From Lutraria lutraria (taxonomy: Eukaryota > Mollusca > Bivalvia > Venerida > Mactridae): a stretch of 64,000 bases of DNA. Below the pieces are notes generated by a model. It searched no databases. It was given only the letters and a program-made list of their open reading frames with translations, and was not told the origin of the DNA. The position numbers and the translations under genes were made by a program. The stretch's first letter is position 1. Each line of letters starts with the position of its first letter. The stretch covers positions 6,288,138-6,352,137 of the forward strand of contig OZ026833.1 in the NCBI GenBank assembly GCA_964023205.1, read 5' to 3'. Positions 11,939 through 24,501 of the stretch are shown piece by piece.

Positions 11939-12014
11939 CGAGGGCTCAGCGCAACACTGTAGTAACTTGTTCTCATTTCAATATTAGTTACGACACTGTT
12001 GCGTTGAACCCTCG
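11939..12014 (+). mobile_element. 76-bp foldback MITE, copy C
   Basis: Same inverted-repeat ends and loop, 76 bp. The flanking 4-mers are ATTT (11935-11938) and ATAT (12015-12018), which differ at one position, probably a mutated target duplication. It lies about 30 bp beyond the empty-site repeat at 11858-11909. Confidence 0.85.
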
Positions 12015-13632
12015 ATATTCACTGTTCTATTCAGGCCTCGTTTTTCTATTCATCAGAATGAATTTTTAATGTTATAAATAAATTACAAACTGAATTAACC
12101 TCTATCAGAACACAGTTCAATGCCCAAACTTGAATTTTCATCATCAGCGGAATATATTGAATTAAATACATAACAAATGATCAAATTGATATAAACTGTG
12201 AACTTTAGCCATAAAAGATGTCAAATTTACATCATTATCCAATAAAATAACAATAACGGAGTCATACGACAATCAATTTGTCGTAAAAATTTACTGAAAA
12301 AGTCACGCGACAATCAACTCATCATAAAATTTATTGAAAATATATCTGAGTGAAAAGTATATGTCGCTAACTTCAACCCATTTATATTTTATGTACCTAT
12401 CTATTTATCTGTAGATCAAAGAGTATGCTTAAACACCGGCCTATGAACTTACAACGATGGTAAATAAATACTTAATGAAAAAAAAAATATTCAAAGTTAA
12501 GTGATAGATACCGAATTAATTACCGAGGGTATTGAAAATTCTTCCACACGCTAACTATCATAACACTTACTTACACTTTTATTTCCTCCATTTCTGAAGA
12601 GCTCCTAATGACATCATGACTTTTATATCCGTATTGAGTACAAACACGAACTGATTATCGGAATTAAAAGTAAAAGGTAAGAGTACAAAGGTGTACTTCA
12701 CAAAGAATCTGTTAAAATCATATGGCTCAATTCCAGACCTGAACTAACACAGGTTAGAAACAAATGTATGACTATCACTGACAATTGAAATCTTGTACAC
12801 AAAAATAGCTCCAATATTACATTGTAGCTAACACTTATTTCCATATAAGGATTTTAAAAGCACATGCTTAAAACACATGTGTATATAAATATTTAGCAAG
12901 TTAAGAAGGATCTTCTCACAAACCTTCACTAACAGAAAGAACTCTGTTACTTCATTCAAACTGAGTTAAATATTTTCTGAAGATTTAAGCGAAATTTTAA
13001 ATAAATCCAAATTTTACTATAACTGGTCCCCGGCTCAATGCCACAAACATTTATCAATATCATAAGGTCAAATCAGCTGGTAGGGAAAAATGATAAACTT
13101 TTAACCGCATACCTATAGATAAATAACATTCCATACAGGGTAGACGAATTAACGATCGTAATAAATTTCAGATATATTCCTATTTATATAAATTGTGGTC
13201 GCCAAACCGTAATTTTGAAGAAAATCTCTCCATTAGGGGACAAAAATAAAATTTATCAAAATATTTGACACATAAGTAAAATATGAACAGACTTCACTGA
13301 GTTTTAAAAAAAAATACCACAAGAGGGACGGTAATGAAGTAAACAAGAGGGATTGTAATAAAATAAGCAAATCCATTATTTTAGAAATTTTACATTTTTT
13401 AAAAATTTTAACAAAACTGAAAAGGGGTTGATCAAAAAGTTAACCGATCCTCCATACCAAAACATTCAGTAAAAAGACTGAGTGTGCAATATTCTACTGC
13501 AATGTAAAAGAGGGGCTGTGAAATGAAAAAAAATCTTATGAATGTTAATCTTCGGCCATTTTCCCTCAATGTCATTTATATATATAAATGTGTGACACAT
13601 GTTTATCAAAGAACAAATATGACACTTACAAC

Positions 13633-13704
13633 AGAAAATAATCATAAATCAAGAAAAAAATACAATCATGAAAATAATCATAAATCAAGAAAAAAATACA
13701 ACCA
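13633..13704 (+). repeat. Two tandem 36-bp units
   Basis: gaaaataatcataaatcaag + aaaaaaatacaa(t/c)cat appears twice in a row with almost no difference. It accounts for the repeated NHKSRKKYNH in a small plus-strand frame that is not a gene. Confidence 0.85.
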
Positions 13705-14888
13705 TCTACTTTTATAGTAAATTTACAGAACACAACAAACATGTGTTGCCATAGAGTGGTTTTAGGCATAAAAAATATTTGCTTCCAGTCTCCCCACCTA
13801 TCCTAATGTTTCAACAGCGACCCTCTACTTTTTACTAAACCAGAGGTAAACATAGCAATTTGTGTTCTCCATTTATAAGCTCTACAATGACTTTTCAAGA
13901 AATAACCCCTCCCCTCCAAAAAACAATTTTCTCCTGTGACAATTCTTATTTTCAATGAGTAAGACACCAGAAACAAACAAAATCTTTTGGGCCTTAGTAT
14001 GACCCGAAGTGATTGACTATATTTGGAAAATACATGCAAAAACACCTATATATACATATATACATGACATATGTATATAATCATAACAAAATTGTACTTA
14101 GCCACACAAACATGCATTTTGAGACATGATTCTCAAATATTACTGATATAAATTAGATACATGTATATGCCCAAATCATGAATAGAACTTGTCCAGAGAT
14201 ATATTAGTTTTAAATTCATATGAAAACATGATAATCAAACTATACATCGGTGTACACCTTGCTCTGTGTCATGATAAACTGGTCTGTATGATATCTTACA
14301 GGCAGAGATAATTACATGTATACGTTCCTAATTCAACAGCCCACTTTTTAGGGAACTGGGATAATTTGGGGCGGGCTATGACCCATTCAGAATACAACTG
14401 ATATAGCGCTAAACTCACCCGTCACTGTAGCAACTCAAATTGATTAATACATCAAAACTTATAAACCTTGATAAAATCTAATATTCAATATTATGCACTA
14501 GTTAATTCAGTCATGAATTATTCATATCTATATTAAAGCATGTTGCAATTTCTTTAAATAGATTTGAGTCAATCACTGAAATTAAAGTTGAAAACAATAA
14601 GCCTACACACCAAATATCTACATTATCAATTTTGAACTTGTTTAAATTAGCACCGTAGGTCACTCATTAAGTATTAAAATCGTCTGACACACTTTGTATA
14701 GACTTAAGTTTGGACGTGGACCAAAAACGAAACAATAAGAAATATGCTTAATCGATTTCCAATCCATGATTTTTCAACATTACAAAGCCGTTAGATCAAA
14801 TGGATGAGCCACCACCTACTTAAGATAGTCTTTATCTTTTAGTCGAGACAAATAAATAAATAAGGTAAAAATAATAATAAAATAATCA

Positions 14889-15035
14889 AAGTACAGAAAG
14901 TACTCAAGGAAGATGAATTTACATAGGACTGGTGGCACTATGGCATGGAATGGGAACCAGTTTAACAATTGTATGGCAGATGTAGAAAAGCGTAGTACTT
15001 TGGTCCGCATCAAAATTCATGCATGCCGAGCAAGT
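14889..15035 (+). repeat. Dispersed repeat shared with 58027-58165, copy 1
   Basis: The two stretches share gta(c)agaaagtactca, ttacatag, gggaac(c/t)agttt, gatgtagaaaa, agtactttggtcc and catcaaaattcatgcatgc in the same order. Class unknown. Confidence 0.7.
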
Positions 15036-15079
15036 GACGGCTAAGGAAAGCTAAACCATCGCTCAGTTTCCAAAAACTA

Positions 15080-15271
15080 TCAGTACAGTTTAACTCATGT
15101 TTGCAGCCACCTCCAAATAAAGGCCAAATTATGAATATTAAATGGCCAGTTCCTTGAAAAAACATCATTGCTTATTTAGAACAAACTGATCATTGAATAA
15201 AAGCCACTTGTCAATTAAGGTCACATTTTGTCCTTCCGAAGGGTGGCCTTTGTTCACAGGTTTGACTGTAT
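15080..15271 (+). mobile_element. CAGTCAAAC-type foldback element
   Basis: Left end cagtacagtttaactcatgt (decayed), right end ttcacaggtttgactgtat. Internally it carries cacctccaaataaaggcc and gggtggcctttgttcacagg, which are roughly inverted to each other, so the element folds back on itself. No coding capacity. Confidence 0.65.
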
Positions 15272-15719
15272 TTGACAAAAACACCTAACGACCCTATTAT
15301 TGGGGGTTACAGCAGAAAACTAGTCTTTTTTATTTGGCCTTATGGACAGGAAAAGGTGATTTATTTTGAGAATACACTAATAATACAAAACTTTGACAGA
15401 AAGGTGATATTTGATATCACAGGGTTTGCCGACATAAATCTTCAGTTATTTTCACGCTGACATTTAAATAAATATGAAGACGTCTGGATTGTAAAAACTT
15501 GCATAGAACTAACAGCGAACATTTTAGCAACACGCTGTATACCCGTAACTAGGAGGAAATAGTCTCATTTTTAAAGATAATTTTACCCCTAATTGGGACA
15601 TATCACAAAAACGTCTTAAAGCTATTCCGAGTTGAAATGAAAAGAAAGAAACTCAACTTAATTTCCCTGATAGTAAGTCAACAAATAGAACATTCAATAC
15701 AGACAGAAGAATTGAGTGC

Positions 15720-15830
15720 ACAGTCAAACCTGTGTCAGCGACCACCTCCGAATAAAGGCCACCCTGGGAATAAAAATTCTTTTAAAAACCGTCATAGATA
15801 ATTTAGACACCAAATACCATCAACTTCATT
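15720..15830 (+). mobile_element. CAGTCAAAC-type foldback element, 5' part
   Basis: Starts acagtcaaacctgtgtcagc, followed by gaccacctccgaataaaggc and ataatttagacac. The right terminal repeat is absent. Confidence 0.6.
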
Positions 15831-16257
15831 ATAACAAGGATTTCTTCGTCATTTGGAGTACATTTCGCAACACTTGAGCATTAAATACATGTACAGCGTT
15901 CAATACACAAGTTTGAATCAATATTGTGAAATATATCTATTCATTATTGCATGTATAAAAGTATACTAGGTCGTATAAGCACTATTACTGACAGACTGGT
16001 TCACATGAAAAAAACTTCCAAGGGGAGATATGGCACAACAAAAATAGTCCCAGTCTGCTGGATATCTCCCAAGATATGACTATACACTGAGAGAATATGA
16101 CAATTATATTAATACTGCAATACTTCATATGTCAATCAAGATGAAATTAATTAGTTACGAAATTGACGAGCAAATCAAAATATTCAGCAAAACTGTGGGA
16201 AACTTTGGTAAAGAACAATCACTTGATCTTATTTAAGTATCCTTCAACTTGACCTGC

Positions 16258-16325
16258 CAATTTAGCTCAGTCCATAGAGCACTGGATTGATGACCCTGGT
16301 TTTGAGGTCAATACCAAGACAAGTT
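16258..16325 (+). other. Degenerate tRNA-like sequence (SINE head)
   Basis: gccaatttagctcagtccat + agagcactgg resembles the D-arm/A-box part of a tRNA. The B-box part (ggttttgaggtcaatac) lacks the GGTTCGA core, so this is not a functional tRNA gene. Probably the head of a worn SINE. Confidence 0.5.
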
Positions 16326-17484
16326 TAAGTTTCTCTGAGACAGTTTGACATAATTTAAGAAATTATATCCAAATCATGATTCGTCTTCCATCTTGGATTT
16401 ACAAATCAAGTGGGTGGGGATATATTACTTGAAGAATGGAAGGTTACAGGTATGCACATGTAAGTAAGTAAAGATTTCATACTTTCTATGATATATAAAT
16501 GTTTGTAGATAAATATAACAGATAAAGACAATAACAGATTACTTTCTTTAAGTTTATCTGTTGTTTAATGGCCAATTTGACAGCCTTGGTCATTTAGATC
16601 CACTTTCAAGAGAGGCATTTATATCTCTACTCTTATTTCAAATAGTTTTTTCTGCTCGTGTCCAGTGATGTTCTTAATACAGTACTTCACTAGGTATATA
16701 ATGCAGTACTTCACTTGGTATATAACGAGAATTTCTCAAAACTTCAACATATCCATGATGAGTATAATAATAATTAATGAATTAATAATTACTTGCTTAA
16801 ACGCAAATAGCATACAACTTGTAGTCATAACAAACTCACGAACACCATCAAAACATAATGAAATAAACACGAACATAAACTTTATAATTACGATCATACA
16901 ACGTGATAATTATCTACAGGAAATTAATTAATGTAATTATTTCTGGAGTGAATGAAATACAGTAGACAGGTAACGGTCATCCATTTTGTGGTTATCGTGA
17001 AATCAGACAAAATGCTTCAAACAAGCATATTTCTCCTATCAGATTAATAAACAAATCCAGGAAGTTTCAAACAGTAATAAATATCCAATTAACATGTTTT
17101 AACTACTGTGATAAAACATTTTTATAATACACACATTAAAACTGGGCCGGGGACCCATGAATAAAGGCCAAGATGTGAACATATTCAAGGCCACCATCTA
17201 GTTCACATGTATTGATATAACTGTTAACATTTACATAAAAGTCAGCTGTGCATAAAAGCAAACTGAGCATAAATACCACCTGATGATGAAGACCAACCAT
17301 ATATAAAAGTCAACTGTACATACAGGGGTGTGATTGCTCCAATAGCAAAAAGGCTGAAATACCCTACCCTCTTCCCCTCATGCATGCAAAAACATCATTT
17401 TTGACTAGGTCAGACTGAGTCAGTGGACCCTTTTGTTTCAAATATTTTAAGAAATCAGCTTAGAGGAGGAAGAATCACAACACT

Positions 17485-17555
17485 GACATATATACCAACT
17501 GTGCATATATACCAACTGTGCATATATACCAACTGTGCATATATACCAATTGAGC
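17485..17555 (+). repeat. 20-bp tandem repeat
   Basis: About four copies of atataccaactgtgcat(at), embedded in a wider stretch (17160-17640) where ataaaggcc and aactgt(g/a)cata motifs recur, like a decayed relative of the CAGTCAAAC-type elements. Confidence 0.7.
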
Positions 17556-18560
17556 ATAAAGATCATCAGTTCAGATGTTAAAGGCAAACTATGCATAAAG
17601 GCCTAATTTAAATAAAGGCCAACTGTACAATAAGATTAACTGAGCGTGACTAACACTCACTTTGATGGTATTTGCGGCATCTATGACATCATCAATCTAT
17701 GAACATGGTCTTTAAGAACTATTGCACAATCATACTATAATGGTATTAATTTTGTGACAAAGCAATCATTATGAAGTCGCTAAATGTACATCATACATAA
17801 ATCTTTTAGAAAATGCCACATTGTCTGACAAGCCAAGAATTTATGCATGAGCTACTTTCTTAACTGTTTAATTTATCACTAACATGTTTAATCAAAGGAC
17901 TTGCAACAATGCACATCTTTTCAAAGGGAAAACTTAACAATGCATGAGCAATCTACGTGTTAAATAACAAGTTCATTTACCTATTTATCCTCATAAATTA
18001 CTATGATGGTACATCATAAATCATATACTGCCTCCTTCAGGTACATATTAACTGAGTTAATTAATAAAAACACGAACACATCAGGCAAACATTCTACTTC
18101 TGACCATATAACATGACAGAAGACTCCATTTATACAATAAAATAAACAAAAAAAATTTTGACACAGAGAACATGTTCTGTGAAATATAACCTTGCCTAAG
18201 GTAGAAAATACCACTTTTTTTTTCAAAGAAATGAATCAAACACAACTGTAGTAATGTCGTCTTGGTTGTGGTCAAAACATACTGCTAACGAGAAAATATT
18301 AATTAATTAATCAATCACTATCAATCATTGATTTTTTACTAACGAGATGAAAAAACAAACAAAGCATCCCTGGTATGCACATAAACCTCTATTGGAAGGG
18401 TTTGGAAAATGTCAAACACTGATCTTCAGACAATCACCATTGTTAACAGAAGACTGTCCAAAATAGACTGTGGATAGACTACTCTGTAAGTCTGCTTCAT
18501 TCAGAAGCATATAACAAATATTCCCTAAGTAATGCCCTTGATATGCAAATGTAATTCATG

Positions 18561-18577
18561 CCCCCCCCCCCCCCCCT
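18561..18577. repeat. Poly-C tract (17 bp)
   Basis: Uninterrupted run of C on the plus strand, G on the transcribed-sense minus strand. Confidence 0.9.
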
Positions 18578-19447
18578 TAAATACCCTTAAATAATTCCTT
18601 GTTTGAAGTTACATGACCACTTCATTAAAATTCCTAAACCCAAACATTTTTTTAGGGATTTTGACAAAAAAATATTTTCCTCCCTTATTCTAGCTTTTAA
18701 TTTTCACTACAAGCTAAAATGTTAGCAAAAATTATATAAAGAACAAAAAATAACTACCTTCCCAAGTGTTAAAAGTTTGGGTCACATCAACAGATTCCCA
18801 ACATCATTTTTTCAGCCTGACCTCACCTCAAATACTTCACCAGTCCATTCAATTATATCAACCAGACCCAAAATTATTCAAAGTCAAAATTTTAAAAATC
18901 ATTAAAATGTACGTCCCAGTGAGTCTTTCTTGAAGGGAAAAATAAATAAAAAACAACATAATACTAACAACTTTATCAAAAAATTATTTTTACCTCTCTT
19001 AGACGTTTACGAATTCCATTTCAATAACGCCTGACAAAACTGACGAATGAATGAATAAAGAAAAAAGTAACCAAAAATTTATTTCTAATTTCTGAATAAA
19101 TGGAAAACTGGTTTTATTATCAAGTTTTTGAATTACAACAAAAAATAAACAAATACCACTTTATGATCTTAAAACAAGAGAAATACAGATGTAAAGAATG
19201 CAATCAATTTAATGAACAAACATTTATTTCTTAGAACAATAAGGCAAATACTGCAGCTTTTAATTTGTGGATTTTTAAACATTTAATTGCTTGTTTCAGT
19301 ACATAAATCTTCAATTAAATGTACATATTTCGGACAAAAAGCATCTGAGATGATGCAGTTTCTCAGTGTTGGTGCAGTACAAATCTAACGTTATTATTTT
19401 CATACAAAACGTTCCAAATATGTTCAAAACACTGGTATAAAACATCC

Positions 19448-19505
19448 AAGATATGTCGAGTGGACAGGTATTTCCGAGCTATGTTTAGTGGACAGGTATT
19501 TCCGA
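19448..19505 (+). repeat. Short tandem duplication
   Basis: The motif gagtggacaggtatttccga is followed by gctatgt and the same motif again (tagtggacaggtatttccga). Two diverged units of about 29 bp. Confidence 0.7.
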
Positions 19506-20059
19506 CAACACAAGAATATGATAACACAGTTCACAATAACATTCCAGGTCAAAGGACAATGAAGACAGACTGGTACACAGTTTATTACGGACATACAATG
19601 ATTTACACGAAGGAATGTCTCGGCTCCCCCCTACAGGCATAACAATATTACTACATGAATGAAGAGAGGGCATACTTGTGAAAAATTCACGAACATATAA
19701 CATTGGACAGACTGTATTTATCACAATTAACGATGACACTGCTTGGTACAAATGATATTATAATATACAGTCAAACCCAACAGTAAAATTACTTTTGAAT
19801 ACTGATATGTTTCAGTGGGTTAATGCCATTTTTCAATGATGTTTCAATTATATGGCAGCCTTACAAGATCTTACCAGCATTTCAGGACTGTGTTTTAACC
19901 AGTGCTTGATTACCATTCTCTACATATAGAGAAAATTGAATATATTTATCAAATTTTAATACAAGGGTATTACAGTGCAGCAAAAGAAAGAGCCACAATT
20001 CTTTACAACATAATTGGGGCTAGCATGGTCAACAAGTTTTGGTGACTGTTTGTAATCAC

Positions 20060-20088
20060 AATCCCTTCATCACTGTGAGTTTGAATCC
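20060..20088 (+). mobile_element. SINE family 1, 5' flank of the 69-bp array
   Basis: cccttcatcactgtgagttt + gaatccc is the B-box end of a SINE head (compare 41885-41905: cacccctgtgagttcaaatc). It runs directly into the first array unit. Confidence 0.7.
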
Positions 20089-21261
20089 CAGCAGGGACCA
20101 GATAAATCTCTTATGTTAGGAAGCTGTCCATGTAGCTTACAGAAGGTCAGTGGTTCCCAGCAGGGACCAGATAAATCTCTTATGTTAGGAGGCTGTCCAT
20201 GTAGCTTACAGAAGGTCAGTGGTTCCCAGCAGGGACCAGATAAATCTCTTATGTTAGGAGGCTGTCCATGTAGCTTACAGAAGGTCAGTGGTTCCCAGCA
20301 GGGACCAGATAAATCTCTTATGTTAGGAGGCTGTCCATGTAGCTTACAGAAGGTCAGTGGTTCCCAGCAGGGACCAGATAAATCTCTTATGTCAGGAAAC
20401 TGTCCATGTAGCTTACAGCAGGTCAGTGGTTCCCAGCAGGGACCAGATAAATCTCTTATGTTAGGAAGCTGTCCATGTAGCTTACAGAAGGTCAGTGGTT
20501 CCCAGCAGGGACCAGATAAATCTCTTATGTTAGGAGGCTGTCCATGTAGCTTACAGAAGGTCAGTGGTTCCCAGCAGGGACCAGATAAATCTCTTATGTT
20601 AGGAAGCTGTCCATGTAGCTTACAGAAGGTCAGTGGTTCCCAGCAGGGACCAGATAAATCTCTTATGTTAGGAGGCTGTCCATGTAGCTTACAGAAGGTC
20701 AGTGGTTCCCAGCAGGGACCAGATAAATCTCTTATGTTAGGAAGCTGTCCATGTAGCTTACAGAAGGTCAGTGGTTCCCAGCAGGGACCAGATAAATCTC
20801 TTATGTTAGGAGGCTGTCCATGTAGCTTACAGAAGGTCAGTGGTTCCCAGCAGGGACCAGATAAATCTCTTATGTTAGGAAGCTGTCCATGTAGCTTACA
20901 GAAGGTCAGTGGTTCCCAGCAGGGACCAGATAAATCTCTTATGTTAGGAAGCTGTCCATGTAGCTTACAGAAGGTCAGTGGTTCCCAGCAGGGACCAGAT
21001 AAATCTCTTATGTTAGGAGGCTGTCCATGTAGCTTACAGAAGGTCAGTGGTTCCCAGCAGGGACCAGATAAATCTCTTATGTTAGGAGGCTGTCCATGTA
21101 GCTTACAGCAGGTCAGTGGTTCCCAGCAGGGACCAGATAAATCTCTTATGTCAGGAAACTGTCCATGTAGCTTACAGCAGGTCAGTGGTTCCCAGCAGGG
21201 ACCAGATAAATCTCTTATGTTAGGAAGCTGTCCATGTAGCTTACAGAAGGTCAGTGGTTCC
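20089..21261 (+). repeat. 69-bp minisatellite, 17 copies, arisen within a SINE
   Basis: 1173 bp, exactly 17 units of 69 bp, almost identical. The unit runs cagcagggaccagataaatc to ...gaaggtcagtggttcc. Because 69 is a multiple of 3 and the unit lacks stops in one frame on each strand, it creates a 392-codon plus frame (23-residue unit SQQGPDKSLMLGGCPCSLQK...) and a 428-codon minus frame. Neither should be taken as a gene: the array lies in an intron and both frames depend only on the unit. Variants (aggagg/aggaag, cagaag/cagcag, ttaggaag/tcaggaaa) alternate in units 6-12, which shows dimer-level amplification. Confidence 0.95.
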
Positions 21262-21345
21262 AGGGCTCTTCCTCTACCAATACAGCAGTAAAAGTCACGA
21301 AATGACCGTGGCTGTATGTGCAACATTAATCCAAAGCGGAAAGAA
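21262..21345 (+). mobile_element. SINE family 1, 3' flank of the 69-bp array
   Basis: agggctcttcctctaccaat, then gaccgtggctgta, then gcaacattaatccaaag is the tail seen in 41980-42062 and 48232-48305. Joined to the 5' flank through a single unit it would give an ordinary SINE. Confidence 0.75.
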
Positions 21346-23555
21346 ATTTGCAGCATTTATATAAGTCAGGTCATTATCACAAGTTTACCGTATTATCATA
21401 CATCAAGGCATGATTTAAACACTGTAACGTATGATCAAACTGTCAACAAATTGCCGTTAGCCCAACCATCAATTTTATGTGATATTTATGCCATAAATAA
21501 ACGTAACTCATAACCTTGTAACCTTTGACCTCAAGTGTTAAGGTCTAAACACGGGCTTGCAGAGGAATAAAACAAGGGTTCCGTATGCGATAAAACAAGG
21601 AGCAGTTAGATGAAACTTTCAAGGGACAGTCTCCCTGAAGGGAACCACCTTGGAACTGCCAATAGCAAAACAACAGGAGGTTAAGTGAGTATTATTTGTT
21701 AGAAAATCAAGGACCAAGCCAAAATAAGCTTCGCCCACTGACTTATTATCCAGCTCATACATAAATCACACAAGAACGAAATGTGGGGTATTCAATCTAT
21801 AGTTAATTCCTCACTTAACAAATGGTGAAGTGAAATTTCACACGTCTACATACCAAGTTTCATTATTTTTAAGTAAAGCATTATAGTCAAGTCATCCAAT
21901 TAATCATTTACGCAACTCAGATTTCAAAGATTGCCTAGTAAGGTCAAGACAAGATTACATGTGTAGTTCAACATTTGGGTACCATAAAACATCCCTTTAT
22001 GTAAAATGTGTTTTGATATCCGAAGCTTCATTAATATTCAACAAATTATGTTTATATCATATTTCCCATATGAATGTTTCATTTGTTAAAGTAAATCTTA
22101 TATAAATATTGTTTGAAAACCAATGTATGCATGTTAATCTAATCAATTTATTATACAGAAATATGAGTAGTTTCAAAAGAAGCTTTAACCCAGGTTCCTT
22201 ATAACAACAGCATCTTGCAGTAATGGAGACATTGCCAAACATGTAACCACACGGTGCCACCCACACAACTCATCTTTCAGTCTCTAGATTGATTTATTTC
22301 AATTCTCGTGCATTTTCTAAGCATTGCTCAATAAAATCATCATCAAGCCTGCATCCTTGAATATCATGTACAGAGGACAAATGAGCAGATGCGAACATGC
22401 TCTCCATTGGACTCAAAACCTCCCAAGCTGACAAGCAGTAATGTGTTATGTCTCATCTCTTAGGCCGGCCTTACTAATTCAGCATTGTGGTTGGCTGACT
22501 TAATAAAATTAATTCGAAAGGATCATACTCTCATTGGATCAGGACCAATTAAAACATCTAACAGTCTAATCAATAATTTGGACTACTCTTTAAGTTTACT
22601 ACTCATGTGCTAACCCTTACCCTTTAAGAAAATGGTTAAAGTATTGCAGACACTAGTAATTGAGTCCCCCTTTCAGGCATAGCAAATACAACATCTATGT
22701 GACCACTTTCTTCTCCTAGTTTAACTGCTTTTTCTTTGTCTATTTTTTGAATTTTTTCTCCTTTTAAATATAAGAAGTAACAATGTTTTTTGACTTCATT
22801 CAGACAACAAAACCGTCCTACATAAAACATTTTAATGAACATATCTGCTGCTGTAAGCTATACAATCATCCATGGCTCAGAGTTACTCTCTTTGATGTTA
22901 ATTGTGTTTGTTGATAAAACTGTCTAATTTCAGCAAATACAACATTTTTTTCTGTGCATTAAACACCATTAAAAATTACAGACATGTTCATTTGTTTGGC
23001 CAATCCTTATTTACAAAGTAACAATAAAATGTTTACTGATGTAAACAAGATCTCTTTACTTTTTCTGCTTATTAGGTTCAGTATACATTGTGGGGGTGAT
23101 TATAATACTTGTAGTTGTCAAAAATTGCAGAAAAAATACACCATTTACCATTACTGATGGCAAAACCAACGTTGCAGTTATCCAATCAGGACAAAGTATG
23201 ATATATAACAATAAAGCAAAGAGACTAACCTCAGTTATTTACTGGTATGCAACTGTTACTTGAATTACCAATGATACATATTCAATAAAGATGAAAAATC
23301 ACCAAACACGAAACATGAAAACGATTAATTTATTATATCTACGTTTCGCCGCATTGGCTTCTTCAGGATAATAAATAAAATCAATGATACATATTCAAAT
23401 ACTATTTTAAAGTAAGATGAAATCAGTCAGTCAAAAACCTAATTCACAGGCTTGTCCGACATAAGAAATAAACTAAAGTCTTCCACAGCTCATGTACATT
23501 TCAAGGGAATGAAGTTAAAGAACCTAGCAGTGAGACCTTAAACATTGGATTCATA

Positions 23556-23870
23556 GGAAAGAGATGGCCAATCAGCAATTAAAGACACTTCTACTAGAAG
23601 GTTTGGTGACCAATCAGTAATCAAATACACTTCAATTGACATGTTTGGTGATCAATCAGCAATTAAAGACACTTCTACTGGAAGGTTTGGTGACCAATCA
23701 GTAATCAAAGACACGTCTACTGGATGGTGTGGTGACCAATCAGTAATCAAAGACACATCTACTGGAAGGTTTGGTGACCAATCAGCAATCAAAACACATC
23801 TACTAGAAGGTTTGGTGACCAAGCAGCAATCAAAGACACTGCAATTGACATGTTTGATGACCAATCAGGA
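23556..23870 (+). repeat. 42-bp minisatellite with CCAATCAG in most units
   Basis: About seven to eight units like ggtttggtgaccaatcagta + atcaaagacacttctactggaa. CCAATCAG is present in nearly all. Overlapping short open frames on both strands are by-products. It lies about 600 bp beyond the 24456-24501 exon, on its 3' side in gene orientation. Confidence 0.85.
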
Positions 23871-24455
23871 ACAACAAAAAGTTTAAATATCAGGCAAAGA
23901 GAGCTATCAACCACTTAAGGCAATAGCTATAACTTATTTGATGGAAAAAGAACATTAGCTTAAACTATAGACATATCTATTGAAAGCCTTGAACTGTGAT
24001 CATCTACCAAAGAAATTCTCATTGACAAAAATTATTTTAGATGGAATAACTAAGGGATAAAGATACAGAGAATATCCTGGTTGAACAAAGTGCTTGAACA
24101 ACATAAGATTTTACCACAACTCTCAGTAACTGAACTACGTGAAGCTTAGGGAATGCTTGTTTTATTTCAAACTTCCAATAACATCCAAAACAAACAAACA
24201 AAACATCAGCTAAACGTGCCACATCAATTGTATGAAAAGATTTCACCATTTCTAAAACACATAAAATAAAATGGCTTACCAATGCTTCAAAGAAATAAAA
24301 TCAAAATGACCATTGCTGAGATAAATATAACTGTCAGTCGAAACAAGCAATTTGAATAAGTTAAAAAGGCCAAGATTGCTGTACATTAAAAAAGCTAAGT
24401 ACTTCAATGCCATGGCGGAATAAAACTAATTTTATTTCATCAAATAAAAACTCAC

Positions 24456-24501
24456 ATTTCTTGCACGTCTGTCTACTTCTTGTTTCAACAAGTACTCACT
24501 T
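24456..24501 (-). CDS. LIMCH1: LIMCH1/LMO7-like microexon in CH domain, tandem acceptor
   Basis: A 46-nt (or 43-nt) exon completing the loop between CH-domain helices. The acceptor is a NAGNAG: ttttCAGAAG. Using the first AG (exon starts at 24501) gives ...DESEYLLKQEVDRRARN. Using the second (start at 24498) gives ...DDEYLLKQEVDRRARN. Both stay in frame with the upstream phase-2 exon and differ by one residue. The donor is AAT|GTGAGT, phase 0, and joins VAVTVYWLGK in the next exon. The K-Q-E--DRR--N spacing matches the LMO7/LIMCH1 CH domain just before its last helix. It is too small for ORF-based detection and is supported only by splice sites, phase and homology on both sides. It sits between introns of about 36.3 kb and 16.6 kb. 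Confidence 0.85.

Larger units (their letters stand above)
7851..24455 (-). other. 16.6-kb intron of the LIMCH1-like gene
   Basis: Filled with repeats: the CCAAT cluster (8021-8300), a SINE (10441-10636), CAGTCAAAC-type elements (10800-10909, 15080-15271, 15720-15830), MITE copy C (11939-12014), a 36-bp duplication (13633-13704), a repeat shared with 58 kb (14889-15035), a tRNA-like head (16258-16325), AACTGTGCATATATACC repeats (17485-17555), poly-C (18561-18577), the 69-bp array (20089-21261) and the 42-bp array (23556-23870). Between these I see AT-rich DNA without coding character, for example 12015-13630 and 21600-23540. Confidence 0.75.

Noticed and set aside
16258..16325. tRNA gene
   Set aside because: A-box-like half is good but the B box is broken and the arms do not pair.
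20070..21356. 428-codon minus-strand and 392-codon plus-strand open frames
   Set aside because: Both are products of the 69-bp repeat (3 x 23) inside an intron and a SINE; no independent coding signal outside the repeat.
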